Positions 8,306 to 15,565 of a stretch of 36,580 nt of DNA are shown here, piece after piece. The stretch is from contig NZ_BNBT01000080.1 of NCBI RefSeq assembly GCF_014656095.1, positions 1 to 36,580 on the forward strand, read 5' to 3'. The DNA comes from Streptomyces longispororuber (GTDB taxonomy: Bacteria > Actinomycetota > Actinomycetes > Streptomycetales > Streptomycetaceae). The translations under genes were made by a program, and so were the position numbers. Below the pieces are notes generated by a model. It saw only the letters and a list, made by a program, of their open reading frames with translations. It was not told the origin of the DNA and did not search any database. Each line of letters opens with the position of its first letter. Positions within the stretch are counted from its first letter, which is position 1.

Positions 8306-9754
8306 GTGCCGCCCCTGCCCTCCTCGCCCGGCCCGGAGCGCGGGTGCGGGAACGCCCCGGACGAGCGCCGTGTCGTCGCCACGGTCGCCGTGGCCGTCCT
8401 GGGTGTCTTCACCGTCTACCTGCCCGTCAACGGCGTCGCGGGGGCGCTGAACGACATCGCCGACTCCACCGGCGCCGGGACCGCCCAGTTGCAGTGGGTG
8501 TCCGACGCCTACGTCCTGCCGATGGCGGCCGCGATCCTGTCCGCCGGCGTGTTCGGCGATCTCCACGGGCGCCGCCGGGTCTTCTCCCTGGGCCTGGCCC
8601 TGACCGGCACCGGCGGGCTCGTCGCGGCGCTGGCGGGCCTGCTGGGCAGCGGCGCCGTGATGCCCGTCCTCTGGGCCGGGCAGGCCGTGTCCGGCCTGGG
8701 CGCCGGGCTGCTGCTGCCCACCACCCTGGCCCTGATCGCCCACGCCGTCCCCGACGCCGACGACCGCGGCCGCCACATCGGGCTGTGGGCCGCCGGGGTG
8801 GCCGCCGGACTCGCGCTCGGCCCCCTGCTGTCGGGAGGCATCCTCGAAGTCGCCCCCTGGGGGTGGATCTTCGTCCCGGCCTCCGTCCTCTCCTTCGCCA
8901 CGCTCGTCCTCGGCCACCGGTGCCTGCCGGAGTCGCGGAGCCCGGAGGGCCGCCGGCTGGACCTGCCCGGTCAGCTCACCGCCGCCCTGGCCATGGTCGG
9001 CCTCATCTTCGGCGCCATCGAGGGCGGCTCCCGGGGCTGGACCTCCGTCACCACGGTGACCAGCCTCGCGGTCGGGGTCCTGGCCCTTGCCGCCTTCGTC
9101 GCCGTCGAGCGCCGCGCCGCCGCGCCGCTGATGGACCTGCGGCTGTTCGCCTCGCCCGGCTTCGCCACGGCCGCCTTCGCCTCCGTGATCGCCCTGTTCG
9201 CGACCGTCGGCTTCACGTTCCTGATCAGCCTGTACCTGGGCGCCGTCCACCACCACTCCGCCCTGGAGATCGGCATCCGGCTCTTCCTCTTCGCCGGGGT
9301 CAGCGCGGTCGTCAACGTACCGGTCGGGTGGCTGATGCGTCGCGTACCGCCGCTCGCGCTGCTCACCGCCGGACTCGCCGTGGCCACCGCCGCCGTCTTC
9401 CTGTTCACCCAGGTCGGCCCCGGCACCGGGTTCCCCGGCCTCGCCTGGCGGCTGGCCCTGTTCGGTGTGGCCGTCTCCCTGATGCTCACCTCCGTCACCG
9501 TCGTCTCCGTCAACGCCGCCCCCTGGGAACTCGCCGGCATGGCCTCCGCGACCAGCACCGCGCTGCGCCAGTTCGGCGGCGCCCTCAGCCCCGCCGTCGT
9601 GGGCTCCGTGTACGCGGGTGGCCTCACCGGCGGCGCCACCCCGACCTCTGCCTTCCACACCGCCCTGGTGGTTGTCGGCGCCCTGCTGGCCGTCGGCTTC
9701 CTCGGCTGCCTGGCCGTCCTCGTCGCGGGCCCACACGACGCGCACCCCGCCTGA
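8306..9754 (+). CDS. MFS efflux transporter, DHA2 (EmrB/QacA) family
   Basis: A 482-residue, strongly hydrophobic protein with 12-14 predicted spans. It shows the DHA2 features LQWVSDAYVLPMAAAI in the first helices, a cytoplasmic motif A region (GVFGDLHGRRRVF) and a helix 5 antiporter-type stretch (GLWAAGVAAGLALGPLLSGGIL). GAGGAG at 8295-8300 precedes the GTG at 8306, which decides the start; a GTG at 8304 is out of frame. It would export drugs or a metabolite using the proton gradient. It stands alone on the plus strand, with 245 bp before it and about 190 bp after it, and could serve either the upstream exporter context or the putative pathway downstream. Confidence 0.9.
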   Translation: MPPLPSSPGPERGCGNAPDERRVVATVAVAVLGVFTVYLPVNGVAGALNDIADSTGAGTAQLQWVSDAYVLPMAAAILSAGVFGDLHGRRRVFSLGLALTGTGGLVAALAGLLGSGAVMPVLWAGQAVSGLGAGLLLPTTLALIAHAVPDADDRGRHIGLWAAGVAAGLALGPLLSGGILEVAPWGWIFVPASVLSFATLVLGHRCLPESRSPEGRRLDLPGQLTAALAMVGLIFGAIEGGSRGWTSVTTVTSLAVGVLALAAFVAVERRAAAPLMDLRLFASPGFATAAFASVIALFATVGFTFLISLYLGAVHHHSALEIGIRLFLFAGVSAVVNVPVGWLMRRVPPLALLTAGLAVATAAVFLFTQVGPGTGFPGLAWRLALFGVAVSLMLTSVTVVSVNAAPWELAGMASATSTALRQFGGALSPAVVGSVYAGGLTGGATPTSAFHTALVVVGALLAVGFLGCLAVLVAGPHDAHPA

Positions 9755-9813
9755 CCGGCCTCGTTCCCGACAGGCGGTCCCGGAGCGCCCTCCCTGCCCG
9801 GCCCGGACCCGGG

Positions 9814-9841
9814 TTGCCCGTCGCGCGTCGGCTCCGATAAT
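9814..9841 (+). promoter_or_regulatory. Sigma70-like promoter TTGCCC-N16-GATAAT
   Basis: TTGCCC (9814-9819) and GATAAT (9836-9841) are spaced by 16 bp, close to the consensus for the housekeeping sigma factor and unusually AT-rich for this DNA. It points at the gene starting near 9941 and would give an untranslated leader of about 90 nt. Confidence 0.5.
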
Positions 9842-9940
9842 GGAGATGACCATTCACGCCCGATTTGCTCACATGTGTCCATGCAGATGAGTGCCGTACG
9901 GAACCCGTGCGGCGCCGAACGCGGAGCTTCGGGAGGATGT

Positions 9941-11383
9941 GTGCGTACCCACGACACCCCTGCCGGTGGAGAAGCACCCCGCGCAGGGTGCCGCTTCCTC
10001 GCGGACACCGACGAACCGTCCCCCACCGACGAACCGCCCGGTGCCGACCGAACGTCCCCCGTCGACCAACTGCCCGGCCCCGACGAACTGCTCGTCATCA
10101 AGCAGACCGAACGCCCCGGTGAGCCCGCCGTCCTGCACCGGTACGACGCGCCCGCGGACCCCCGCCCCCGCCCCGTCCCCGGCACCCGGGGCCTGTGGCG
10201 GACCGCGGCCGACGGCGTGCCGGACCAGGACAAGGCGGTCCGGCGGGCGTTCCAGCGCGTGCGCGCGCTCGGCGCGTACTTCGGCGCGGGCGAGTGCGCG
10301 ACGGGCCCCGACGCGCTGATCGTGCAGAGCCGCAGGGACCGGGCGCACAAGGCGGTCTTCGCCGGGGCCGAGTTCCGCGGCAGCCGCCACCGCCTGCACA
10401 TCAAGGGAGCGCGGAAGCTCACCGGTACCGCCAAGGACGCCGAGCGCGCGGAACTGGTCAGCGGCGTCTGCCTGTTCAGCCACCGGAACCTGCGCTTCGT
10501 CGACGAGCACGGCGACTGCGCGGAACTGCTGCGCGCCGACGCCGCTCCCCCGGCCGCCCGGCTGCGGTCCGTCACCGTGGAGGACGAACTGTCGCTCTAC
10601 GAGTACGAGACGGTCCTGCGTCAGTCACGCGTGATCGGCGACGTGGCCGCCATGCTGCCGCCCTCCCTGCCCCTGACCGTCACCGTCGACGTGCCCCGCG
10701 TGCAGTACTACCTGTACCTCCTCGACGCCTACCAGGGCGGCCTGGTCACCACCGAACTGGCGCAGCGCTACTTCCGCCTGGTCGACAGCCGCTACACCCG
10801 GGTGCTCGACCTGTTCCGCCGCCGCATCCGCCGGGCCCTGGACGCCGCGGGCCGTACGGACGTCGCCGTGCGCACCGCGCCCGGGCTCGACCCCTTGGCC
10901 GAGTGCCTGGCGGAGGCGGTGGCCACCGGGGACGTACCGCACGACGACGACCTCCTCGCCGTGATGATCGCCACCGGCGACCCGATGTGGAAGGAACTGC
11001 GGGAGCTCGACGTCCCGCACGACCGCCACTGCCTCGGATACACCAGCTACCTGGTGGAGCTCCTGCGGGCGGTCGGCCTCTCCGACGACGGCAGGGGCGC
11101 CCTGGGCATCAACGTGGACAGCTTCGGGGAGGCGCTGCTGTTCGACCAGGCACGGCAGTTGCGGCAGGAACTCGACGCCCCGGACGACGACCCGCCGTTC
11201 CTGGGTCTCTACGCCGCCGAGACGGTGCAGACGCTGCGCCCCGACGGCCACGTGGCGTCCCTGTACCTGACCGACCCCGGGCGGTACGCGCTGGGCGAGG
11301 ACGGCGTTCCCGTCGACCTCTTCCGCCTGCTCGACGGGGTGTACGCCCAGCCGTCGAACGCCCCGCCGCCGGACCTCACTTGA
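9941..11383 (+). CDS. Unrecognised 480-residue protein
   Basis: I do not recognise the family. The first 70 or so residues are Pro/Asp/Glu-rich and probably disordered. Residues about 75-190 form a first globular part (LLVIKQTERPGEPAVLHRYD ... KAVFAGAEFRGSRHRLHIKG). About 225-480 form a second, with PLTVTVDVPRVQYYLYLLD, an Arg-rich helix LFRRRIRRALDAAG and a Rossmann-like-looking end (LGINVDSFGEALL, PFLGLYAAETVQTL). No transmembrane segment or signal peptide is seen. GTG at 9941 is preferred because GGAGG (9932-9936) lies 4 nt before it; an in-frame GTG at 9875 would add 22 residues. A good promoter lies at 9814-9841. The 3' end overlaps that of the DAO-family gene by 8 bp in a convergent layout. 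Base composition and codon use look native. Function unknown. Confidence 0.8.
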   Translation: MRTHDTPAGGEAPRAGCRFLADTDEPSPTDEPPGADRTSPVDQLPGPDELLVIKQTERPGEPAVLHRYDAPADPRPRPVPGTRGLWRTAADGVPDQDKAVRRAFQRVRALGAYFGAGECATGPDALIVQSRRDRAHKAVFAGAEFRGSRHRLHIKGARKLTGTAKDAERAELVSGVCLFSHRNLRFVDEHGDCAELLRADAAPPAARLRSVTVEDELSLYEYETVLRQSRVIGDVAAMLPPSLPLTVTVDVPRVQYYLYLLDAYQGGLVTTELAQRYFRLVDSRYTRVLDLFRRRIRRALDAAGRTDVAVRTAPGLDPLAECLAEAVATGDVPHDDDLLAVMIATGDPMWKELRELDVPHDRHCLGYTSYLVELLRAVGLSDDGRGALGINVDSFGEALLFDQARQLRQELDAPDDDPPFLGLYAAETVQTLRPDGHVASLYLTDPGRYALGEDGVPVDLFRLLDGVYAQPSNAPPPDLT

Positions 11384-12791
11384 GGTAGGCGACGAGCAGC
11401 GACCACAGGGCTTCGGGCACGGGGGCCTGCTCCCAGGTACGCCGGACCGCCGCGCCGCGCGGGCCGCTCCCGTCGGTGACCAGGCTGCGCAGGCCGTGGT
11501 GCAACAGGTCGGCCAGGACGCCCTGCATGTTGGTCGGCGTTCCCTGCGGAGGGAGGAAGAGGTCCACCAGGTCCGGCAGCCAGTGCTCCAGCGTTTCCGG
11601 CAGGGCGTGCGGGGTGATGGTGCGGGTGGGGTCGAAGGGGTGCGCCTCGACGGTGGCCCCGGTGAGGTGGTTCGCGATCATCTCGGCGACGCGGGGGGCG
11701 AGGAGCATGCCGTTGCGGTAGGTGCCGGAGGCGATGAGGACCCGCGGGTCGGCGGTGCGGCCGACCAGCGGCAGGTGGTCGAGCGTGAAGGGCCGGTAGC
11801 CGACGCGGGTGCCGACGACCTGCCCCTCGTAGAGCCGGGTGTTGAGCTCCTCGCCCGCTTCCCGCAGCAGGTCGGTGAGTTCCGTGACCAACGGGTGGGT
11901 GACGGCGCCCGTCGGGGTGAGCCGGTTGGTGGCTCCCAGGTAGACCACGCCGTCGGCGCGGGGCACCAGGTGCATGCCGCAGGCGAAGTCGCGCATGGGC
12001 GTACGGATCGCCGCGGGCAGCTCCGTGGGCACGTGGCGCAGCAGCACGCTGACCCCCTTGCCGGCCAGCATCGGGGGCAGCGCCAGGTCCAGGTCCCCGC
12101 TGCCCGCGAGCAGGTCGGACAGGCCGACGCCCACGGCCAGGACGACGCGCGGCGCACGGATGTCGGGCGCACCGGCGCGGGTGACGGCCACGTCCGCGCC
12201 CGCCGACGGGCGCAGGCCGGTGGCGTGCTCCTCGCTCCACTCCACGCCCTCGTGGGCGAGGAGGACGTCGGTCAGGGCGCCCATCAGTTCGCCCGAGTCG
12301 ACGGTCGCCTCGGTGGGCAGCCACAGCGCGCCGTGGGCGGCGACGGACCGGGCCGGGGACAGGCCGGGCACGTCGGCGGGGTCGTGGCGCTCCGCCGGGT
12401 GGCCGTGGGCGCGGGCCGCGTCGGCGATGGCGTCCAGCTCGGCCGCGTCCCCGCGGCCCCCGGTGGTGGCCACCACCCACAGCCCCGGCGTCAGGGCGAG
12501 GGGCCGGCCGCTCGCCTGCCGCAGCAGGGGCAGCCAGGAGTCGTACAGGGCGCGGGCGGCGACCCGTTCGCGGACTTCGAGGGCGACGCGCTGGGAGTTG
12601 TCGGACGCGGCCACCTCGCTGAACGGGGCGAGCATCGCGCCCGCCGCCCGGGACGCCTGTCCCTGGTGCTCCCCGAGACGCGGGCCGACCAGACGCACCC
12701 GGAGCCCCCGGCGGGCCGCCTCCCAGGCCGTGGCCAGGCCGATGACGCCGGTGCCGAGCACCACGACGTCCGCGTCCGCGGGCCTAGCCAC
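11376..12791 (-). CDS. FAD-dependent oxidoreductase, DAO (glycine/D-amino-acid oxidase) family
   Basis: A 471-residue flavoprotein. The N-terminal ADVVVLGTGVIGLATAWEAARR is the dinucleotide-binding fold; QASRAAGAMLAPFSE follows, as in glycine/D-amino-acid oxidases; TYRNGMLLAP near the end of the catalytic part is the second FAD contact region. It should oxidise an amine or amino acid to the imine using FAD and oxygen. After the usual DAO end (about residue 375) there is a tail of about 95 residues rich in Leu and Pro (HALPETLEHWLPDLVDLF ... LLVAYLK) that ordinary glycine oxidases lack. Start: the GTG at 12791 matches the family N-terminus but has no ribosome-binding site; it overlaps the stop of a 35-codon upstream ORF, suggesting coupling. 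An in-frame GTG at 12881 would add 30 Arg/Ala-rich residues. It could be ThiO-like, but no thiamine genes are near. Confidence 0.85.
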   Translation of the reverse strand: MARPADADVVVLGTGVIGLATAWEAARRGLRVRLVGPRLGEHQGQASRAAGAMLAPFSEVAASDNSQRVALEVRERVAARALYDSWLPLLRQASGRPLALTPGLWVVATTGGRGDAAELDAIADAARAHGHPAERHDPADVPGLSPARSVAAHGALWLPTEATVDSGELMGALTDVLLAHEGVEWSEEHATGLRPSAGADVAVTRAGAPDIRAPRVVLAVGVGLSDLLAGSGDLDLALPPMLAGKGVSVLLRHVPTELPAAIRTPMRDFACGMHLVPRADGVVYLGATNRLTPTGAVTHPLVTELTDLLREAGEELNTRLYEGQVVGTRVGYRPFTLDHLPLVGRTADPRVLIASGTYRNGMLLAPRVAEMIANHLTGATVEAHPFDPTRTITPHALPETLEHWLPDLVDLFLPPQGTPTNMQGVLADLLHHGLRSLVTDGSGPRGAAVRRTWEQAPVPEALWSLLVAYLK

Positions 12792-12891
12792 CGCGCACCG
12801 CCGCGGCCCCGTCGCCCAGGCGCGGACCCGGGCCGGCGTCGCCGCCCGCCCCGCACGACCGCGAGGTGTCCGGCATGTCACCTCGTAGCAT
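12784..12891 (-). CDS. Small 35-codon ORF translationally coupled to the DAO gene
   Basis: It starts with ATG at 12891, 5 nt after a purine-rich GGAAGGAAAG on the minus strand, and reads MLRGDMPDTSRSCGAGGD... to a TAG at 12786-12784. The stop lies inside GTGGCTAG, whose GTG is the best start of the DAO gene, so ribosomes finishing here could re-initiate. The peptide is Gly/Ala/Asp-rich with one Cys and no recognised family. It may be only a coupling leader. The alternative is that this DNA encodes an N-terminal extension of the oxidase in the other frame. Confidence 0.35.
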   Translation of the reverse strand: MLRGDMPDTSRSCGAGGDAGPGPRLGDGAAAVRGG

Positions 12892-13238
12892 CAGCTTTCC
12901 TTCCGGACGGTGCGCCGACGGCTGAGCGGCCCCGCGGCCGGGCGGCCCGGGGACCGGCCCGAGCCGGGGCGCGGACCACGCGCGCTTCGCCACCAACGAT
13001 CCGCACGGGCCATCCCCCGCGCACGCCCGGTTGCGCCGTCCGAGGCCCGGCCGCCGCGGCCGGGCAGCGCCGCCGCCGAGGCAGGGCGCCGCCGCCGCGC
13101 CTCGTGGAGGCGGTGCGCCCGAACCTGCGGGGTGCCGACCTCGGCCCCGCCTGCTCGAATGGTGTGAGGTGCGCGGGAACCGGCCGGACGCCGGCGGCGC
13201 CGGGCACCGCCCGGGCGCGACACACCGAGGGAGCCCCC
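12892..13238. other. Divergent intergenic region, 347 bp
   Basis: It separates the minus-strand DAO gene from the plus-strand agmatinase-like gene and should hold both promoters. It is extremely GC-rich, with runs of CCG/GCC. AGGGAG at 13228-13233 is the ribosome-binding site of the ureohydrolase. No convincing -10/-35 pair, operator or RNA gene was identified. Confidence 0.45.
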
Positions 13239-14354
13239 ATGGAAGACGTACCGGCGGATGCCTGGAGACGGACGGTCGACCGTACGTCGGAGCCGGGACG
13301 CGAGCCCGGCCCCATCAACCTCCAGCGCTACGCGTTCGCACCGCCCTACGCGGGCATCGCCACGCTGTTCGGGCTGCCGCTGTGCCTCAACCAGGACGAC
13401 CTGCGCGCCGGTCGGGTCGACGTGGCGGTCCTGGGGGCGCCCGTGGACATGTCCACGGGGCACCGGGGCGCCGCCTTCGGCCCGCGGGCCATCCGGGCGG
13501 ACGAGCGGTGCCTGCCGCACAGCCCGCACCTGCTCATCAACCCGAGCACGCGCGTCAAGCCCTTCGAGGAGCTGACGGTCGTCGACTACGGCGACGCGGC
13601 GGTGGACCTGTTCAGCATCGACAACTCCATGGAGCCGATCCGCGCCCTGGTCCGGGAGATCGCCGAGACGGGCGCCATCCCCATCGTGCTCGGCGGCGAC
13701 CACTCGATCCTGTGGCCCGACGCCGCCGCCGTGGCCGACGTCTACGGGGCGGGCAACGTCGGGGTCGTCCACTTCGACGCGCACCCGGACTGCGCCCCCC
13801 ATCTGGCGGGCCATCTCGCCTCGCACGCCACGCCGATCCGCCGGCTGATCGAGGACGAGCACATCCCCGGACGCAACTTCGTCCAGGTCGGCCTGCGCAG
13901 TGCCATCGCGCCCGAGGACGACCTGCTCGACTGGATGCGCGAGCACGGGCTGCGCGCGCACTTCATGGCCGAGATCGACCGGCGCGGGTTCGACGTGGTC
14001 CTCCAGCAGGCCATCGAGGAGGCCCTGGACGGTCCTGAGTACGTGTTCGTGTCCCTGGACATCGACGTGCTGGACCCGGCCTTCGCGCCCGGCACCGGCA
14101 CCCCCGAGCCGCCGGGCCTGACCAACCGCGAACTGCTGCCGGCCATCCGCCGCCTCTGCCACGAGGTGCCGGTGGTCGGCATGGACCTCGTCGAGGTGGC
14201 GCCCCACCTGGACCCCGGCTGCACCACCACGATGAACGCCCGCCGGGCCGTCTTCGAGGCGCTGTCCGGGATCGCCGCGCGCCGCAAGGGCCTGCCCGGA
14301 CCGGATTACCTGGACCCGCGGGTCGCCGGACCGCCGCCCGACCGGCAGGCGTAG
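13239..14354 (+). CDS. Agmatinase/ureohydrolase family protein
   Basis: A 371-residue member of the arginase fold. The dinuclear metal ligands are present in order: GGDHS (His155), FDAHPD (Asp180, His182, Asp184) and SLDIDVLDP (Asp274, Asp276), followed by the family stretch FAPGTGTPEPPGL. The usual HGT loop after the second motif reads SHATPIRRL. Family members hydrolyse a guanidino group (agmatine, guanidinobutyrate, arginine-like compounds or guanidine) to urea plus amine. The substrate loops do not allow a choice, and the protein is about 50 residues longer at the N-terminus (INLQRYAFAPPYAGIATLFG) than classic agmatinase. The ATG at 13239 has AGGGAG 5 nt upstream. It is divergent from the DAO-family gene. 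Confidence 0.88.
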   Translation: MEDVPADAWRRTVDRTSEPGREPGPINLQRYAFAPPYAGIATLFGLPLCLNQDDLRAGRVDVAVLGAPVDMSTGHRGAAFGPRAIRADERCLPHSPHLLINPSTRVKPFEELTVVDYGDAAVDLFSIDNSMEPIRALVREIAETGAIPIVLGGDHSILWPDAAAVADVYGAGNVGVVHFDAHPDCAPHLAGHLASHATPIRRLIEDEHIPGRNFVQVGLRSAIAPEDDLLDWMREHGLRAHFMAEIDRRGFDVVLQQAIEEALDGPEYVFVSLDIDVLDPAFAPGTGTPEPPGLTNRELLPAIRRLCHEVPVVGMDLVEVAPHLDPGCTTTMNARRAVFEALSGIAARRKGLPGPDYLDPRVAGPPPDRQA

Positions 14355-14372
14355 CGGGATCGCGCGACCCGC
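14354..14372. terminator. Possible short bidirectional hairpin between convergent genes
   Basis: GCGGG and CCCGC arms with a 9-nt loop lie between the convergent ends of the ureohydrolase and the DUF6092-like gene. There is no T-run, as is common for streptomycete terminators. This is weak evidence. Confidence 0.25.
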
Positions 14373-14413
14373 CTCGCACGCGGCGTCCGGGTCAGGGGTA
14401 CGGGTGCGTGGAC

Positions 14414-14740
14414 TCAGTCGCCCGTACGGGGCTCGGTGGGCCGGGTCACGGCCACGGCCACCTGCTCGCACAGCTCGTCCAGGAAGGCGGCGGTGTGGTC
14501 GTGGTTCTGCGGCCCGGTGAGCACGTCCTCGATCCGCTTGCGGACGGTGACCAGGCGCTGCTCGCTCGCGTCCGCCTGTTCGAGCAGTTCCAGGACCCGG
14601 CAGGCCGCGCCCAGGCAGCGCATCGGCCCGTAGTCCTTCGGCTCGTCCAGCAGCCCGCGGGCACTGGCCAACAAGTTCGCGACCAGCAGGACGAGTTCCT
14701 CACGCACCGGCGAGGGGAGTGTGCTGTCCGAAGAGGTCAT
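14414..14740 (-). CDS. Small helical protein, DUF6092-like
   Basis: A 108-residue, mostly helical soluble protein (REELVLLVANLLASARGLLDEP, GAACRVLELLEQADAS, FLDELCEQVAVAV). From memory it resembles actinobacterial proteins annotated DUF6092, of unknown role. The ATG at 14740 has an almost perfect Shine-Dalgarno, GGGAGGTGATC, which lies inside the 3' end of the nitroreductase gene; the two reading frames overlap by 41 bp. This strong site and overlap suggest it is made together with the nitroreductase, perhaps as a partner. The family name is uncertain. Confidence 0.75.
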   Translation of the reverse strand: MTSSDSTLPSPVREELVLLVANLLASARGLLDEPKDYGPMRCLGAACRVLELLEQADASEQRLVTVRKRIEDVLTGPQNHDHTAAFLDELCEQVAVAVTRPTEPRTGD

Positions 14741-15269
14741 AGCTGATCACCTCCCTTCTGGGGCGGCGCTTGGACCTGTGCCGTTCGCCTGCCGGATAGC
14801 CCATCGGCACCATGAACACCGGCTCGATGTGGTCGGGCATGTCGAGCAGCACCCGCAGCACACCGGTCCGGAAGCTGGTGACGGGGCAGGCGCCCAGGCC
14901 GTAGGCGTGGGCCGTCAGGAGCAGGGTGTTGACCGCCATGGTCACGCACAGCTCCGGCGCGCCGTCGTGCGAGGCCAGGTCGAGGCGGCTGCCGTCCACG
15001 CAGGCCACCACCACGACGGGGGGCTTGCCCACGAGGCCGGGGGAGAACGCGCGCAGGCGGCGCAGGGCCGCCGCGTCGCGCACCACGACGAACGACCACG
15101 CCTGTGCGTTGCTCCCGGTCGGGGCGGACAGCATGGCGTCCAGCAGGTCGTCGAGGACGCGCTCCTCGATGAGCGCGGGGGCGTAACTGCGCACGGCACT
15201 ACGGGTACGTACGATCCGCGCGAACTCCTCCGGCGACAGGGCGTCACCGCGTCGGCCATCATCCGTCAC
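14700..15269 (-). CDS. Nitroreductase family FMN enzyme
   Basis: A 189-residue FMN-dependent oxidoreductase. It shows the N-terminal RTRSAVRSYAP (flavin phosphate contact), LLDAMLSAPTGSNAQAWSFVVVRD (the family PSxxNxQPW-like region) and the C-terminal GLGACPVTSFR with a late Arg-rich end. Family members reduce nitro groups, oxidise dihydro-heterocycles or act as dehydrogenases in natural-product pathways. GTG at 15269 is the start; a ribosome-binding-like GGAGG is 14 nt away, too far to be convincing. TATACC ends 6-7 nt before the GTG on the minus strand, so the message may be leaderless. The coupled DUF6092-like gene follows. Confidence 0.87.
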   Translation of the reverse strand: MTDDGRRGDALSPEEFARIVRTRSAVRSYAPALIEERVLDDLLDAMLSAPTGSNAQAWSFVVVRDAAALRRLRAFSPGLVGKPPVVVVACVDGSRLDLASHDGAPELCVTMAVNTLLLTAHAYGLGACPVTSFRTGVLRVLLDMPDHIEPVFMVPMGYPAGERHRSKRRPRREVISYDLFGQHTPLAGA

Positions 15270-15459
15270 ATGTCCGGTATATCCCTCCCCCGGTCGCGCA
15301 GCCACCCGGGACACCGGGACGTGGCCCGGCCGCTGCCCCGGGCGGACCGCCCGGCGGAAGCGAACCGCCGGGCGGCCTGGGCCGGGGAGGGGACCGGTGC
15401 CGGTCTGCGGGCCGGTACCTGACGGGCCGGACGAGGGACGGCGCCGGACACCGTGCGCG

Positions 15460-15554
15460 GCGCACAGGACGAGGCGCGGTGCACAGGACGAGGCGCGGTG
15501 CACAGGACGAGGCCCGGCGCTCAGGACGTGGCCCGGCGCTCAGGACGTGGCGCG
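15460..15554. repeat. 19-bp tandem repeat, five copies
   Basis: Five head-to-tail units start at 15460, 15479, 15498, 15517 and 15536. Units 1-3 are close to GTGCACAGGACGAGGCGCG, and units 4-5 share GCGCTCAGGACGTGGC. There is no gap or spacer, so this is a minisatellite, not a CRISPR array. It begins 12 bp beyond the amylase stop, in that gene's 3' untranslated region, and before the nitroreductase start. Confidence 0.9.
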
Positions 15555-15565
15555 GCGGCCGGGCG

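Noticed and set aside
6156..9853. Long open frames on the minus strand opposite the exporter and MFS genes
   Set aside because: They are compositional mirror images of real high-GC genes, rich in Gly/Asp/Arg/Glu with no family motifs.
9875..9940. Earlier GTG start for the unknown protein
   Set aside because: It lacks a ribosome-binding site; GGAGG lies before the GTG at 9941. Not excluded.
9941..11383. Faint resemblance of the unknown protein to tRNA-dependent cyclodipeptide synthases (Rossmann strands followed by an Arg-rich helix)
   Set aside because: The diagnostic order and residues of that family (the early GxSxxN-type loop and the ExxxxxxPxxF stretch near the end) are not found, and the protein is twice as long. 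Left as unknown.
12784..12891. The 35-codon ORF as a RiPP precursor
   Set aside because: No leader/core logic, no recognised modifying enzyme such as a LanM, YcaO or radical SAM beside it. Coupling alone does not support the call.
15460..15554. Possible CRISPR array
   Set aside because: Units are directly contiguous with no spacers, and no cas genes are near. It is a minisatellite.
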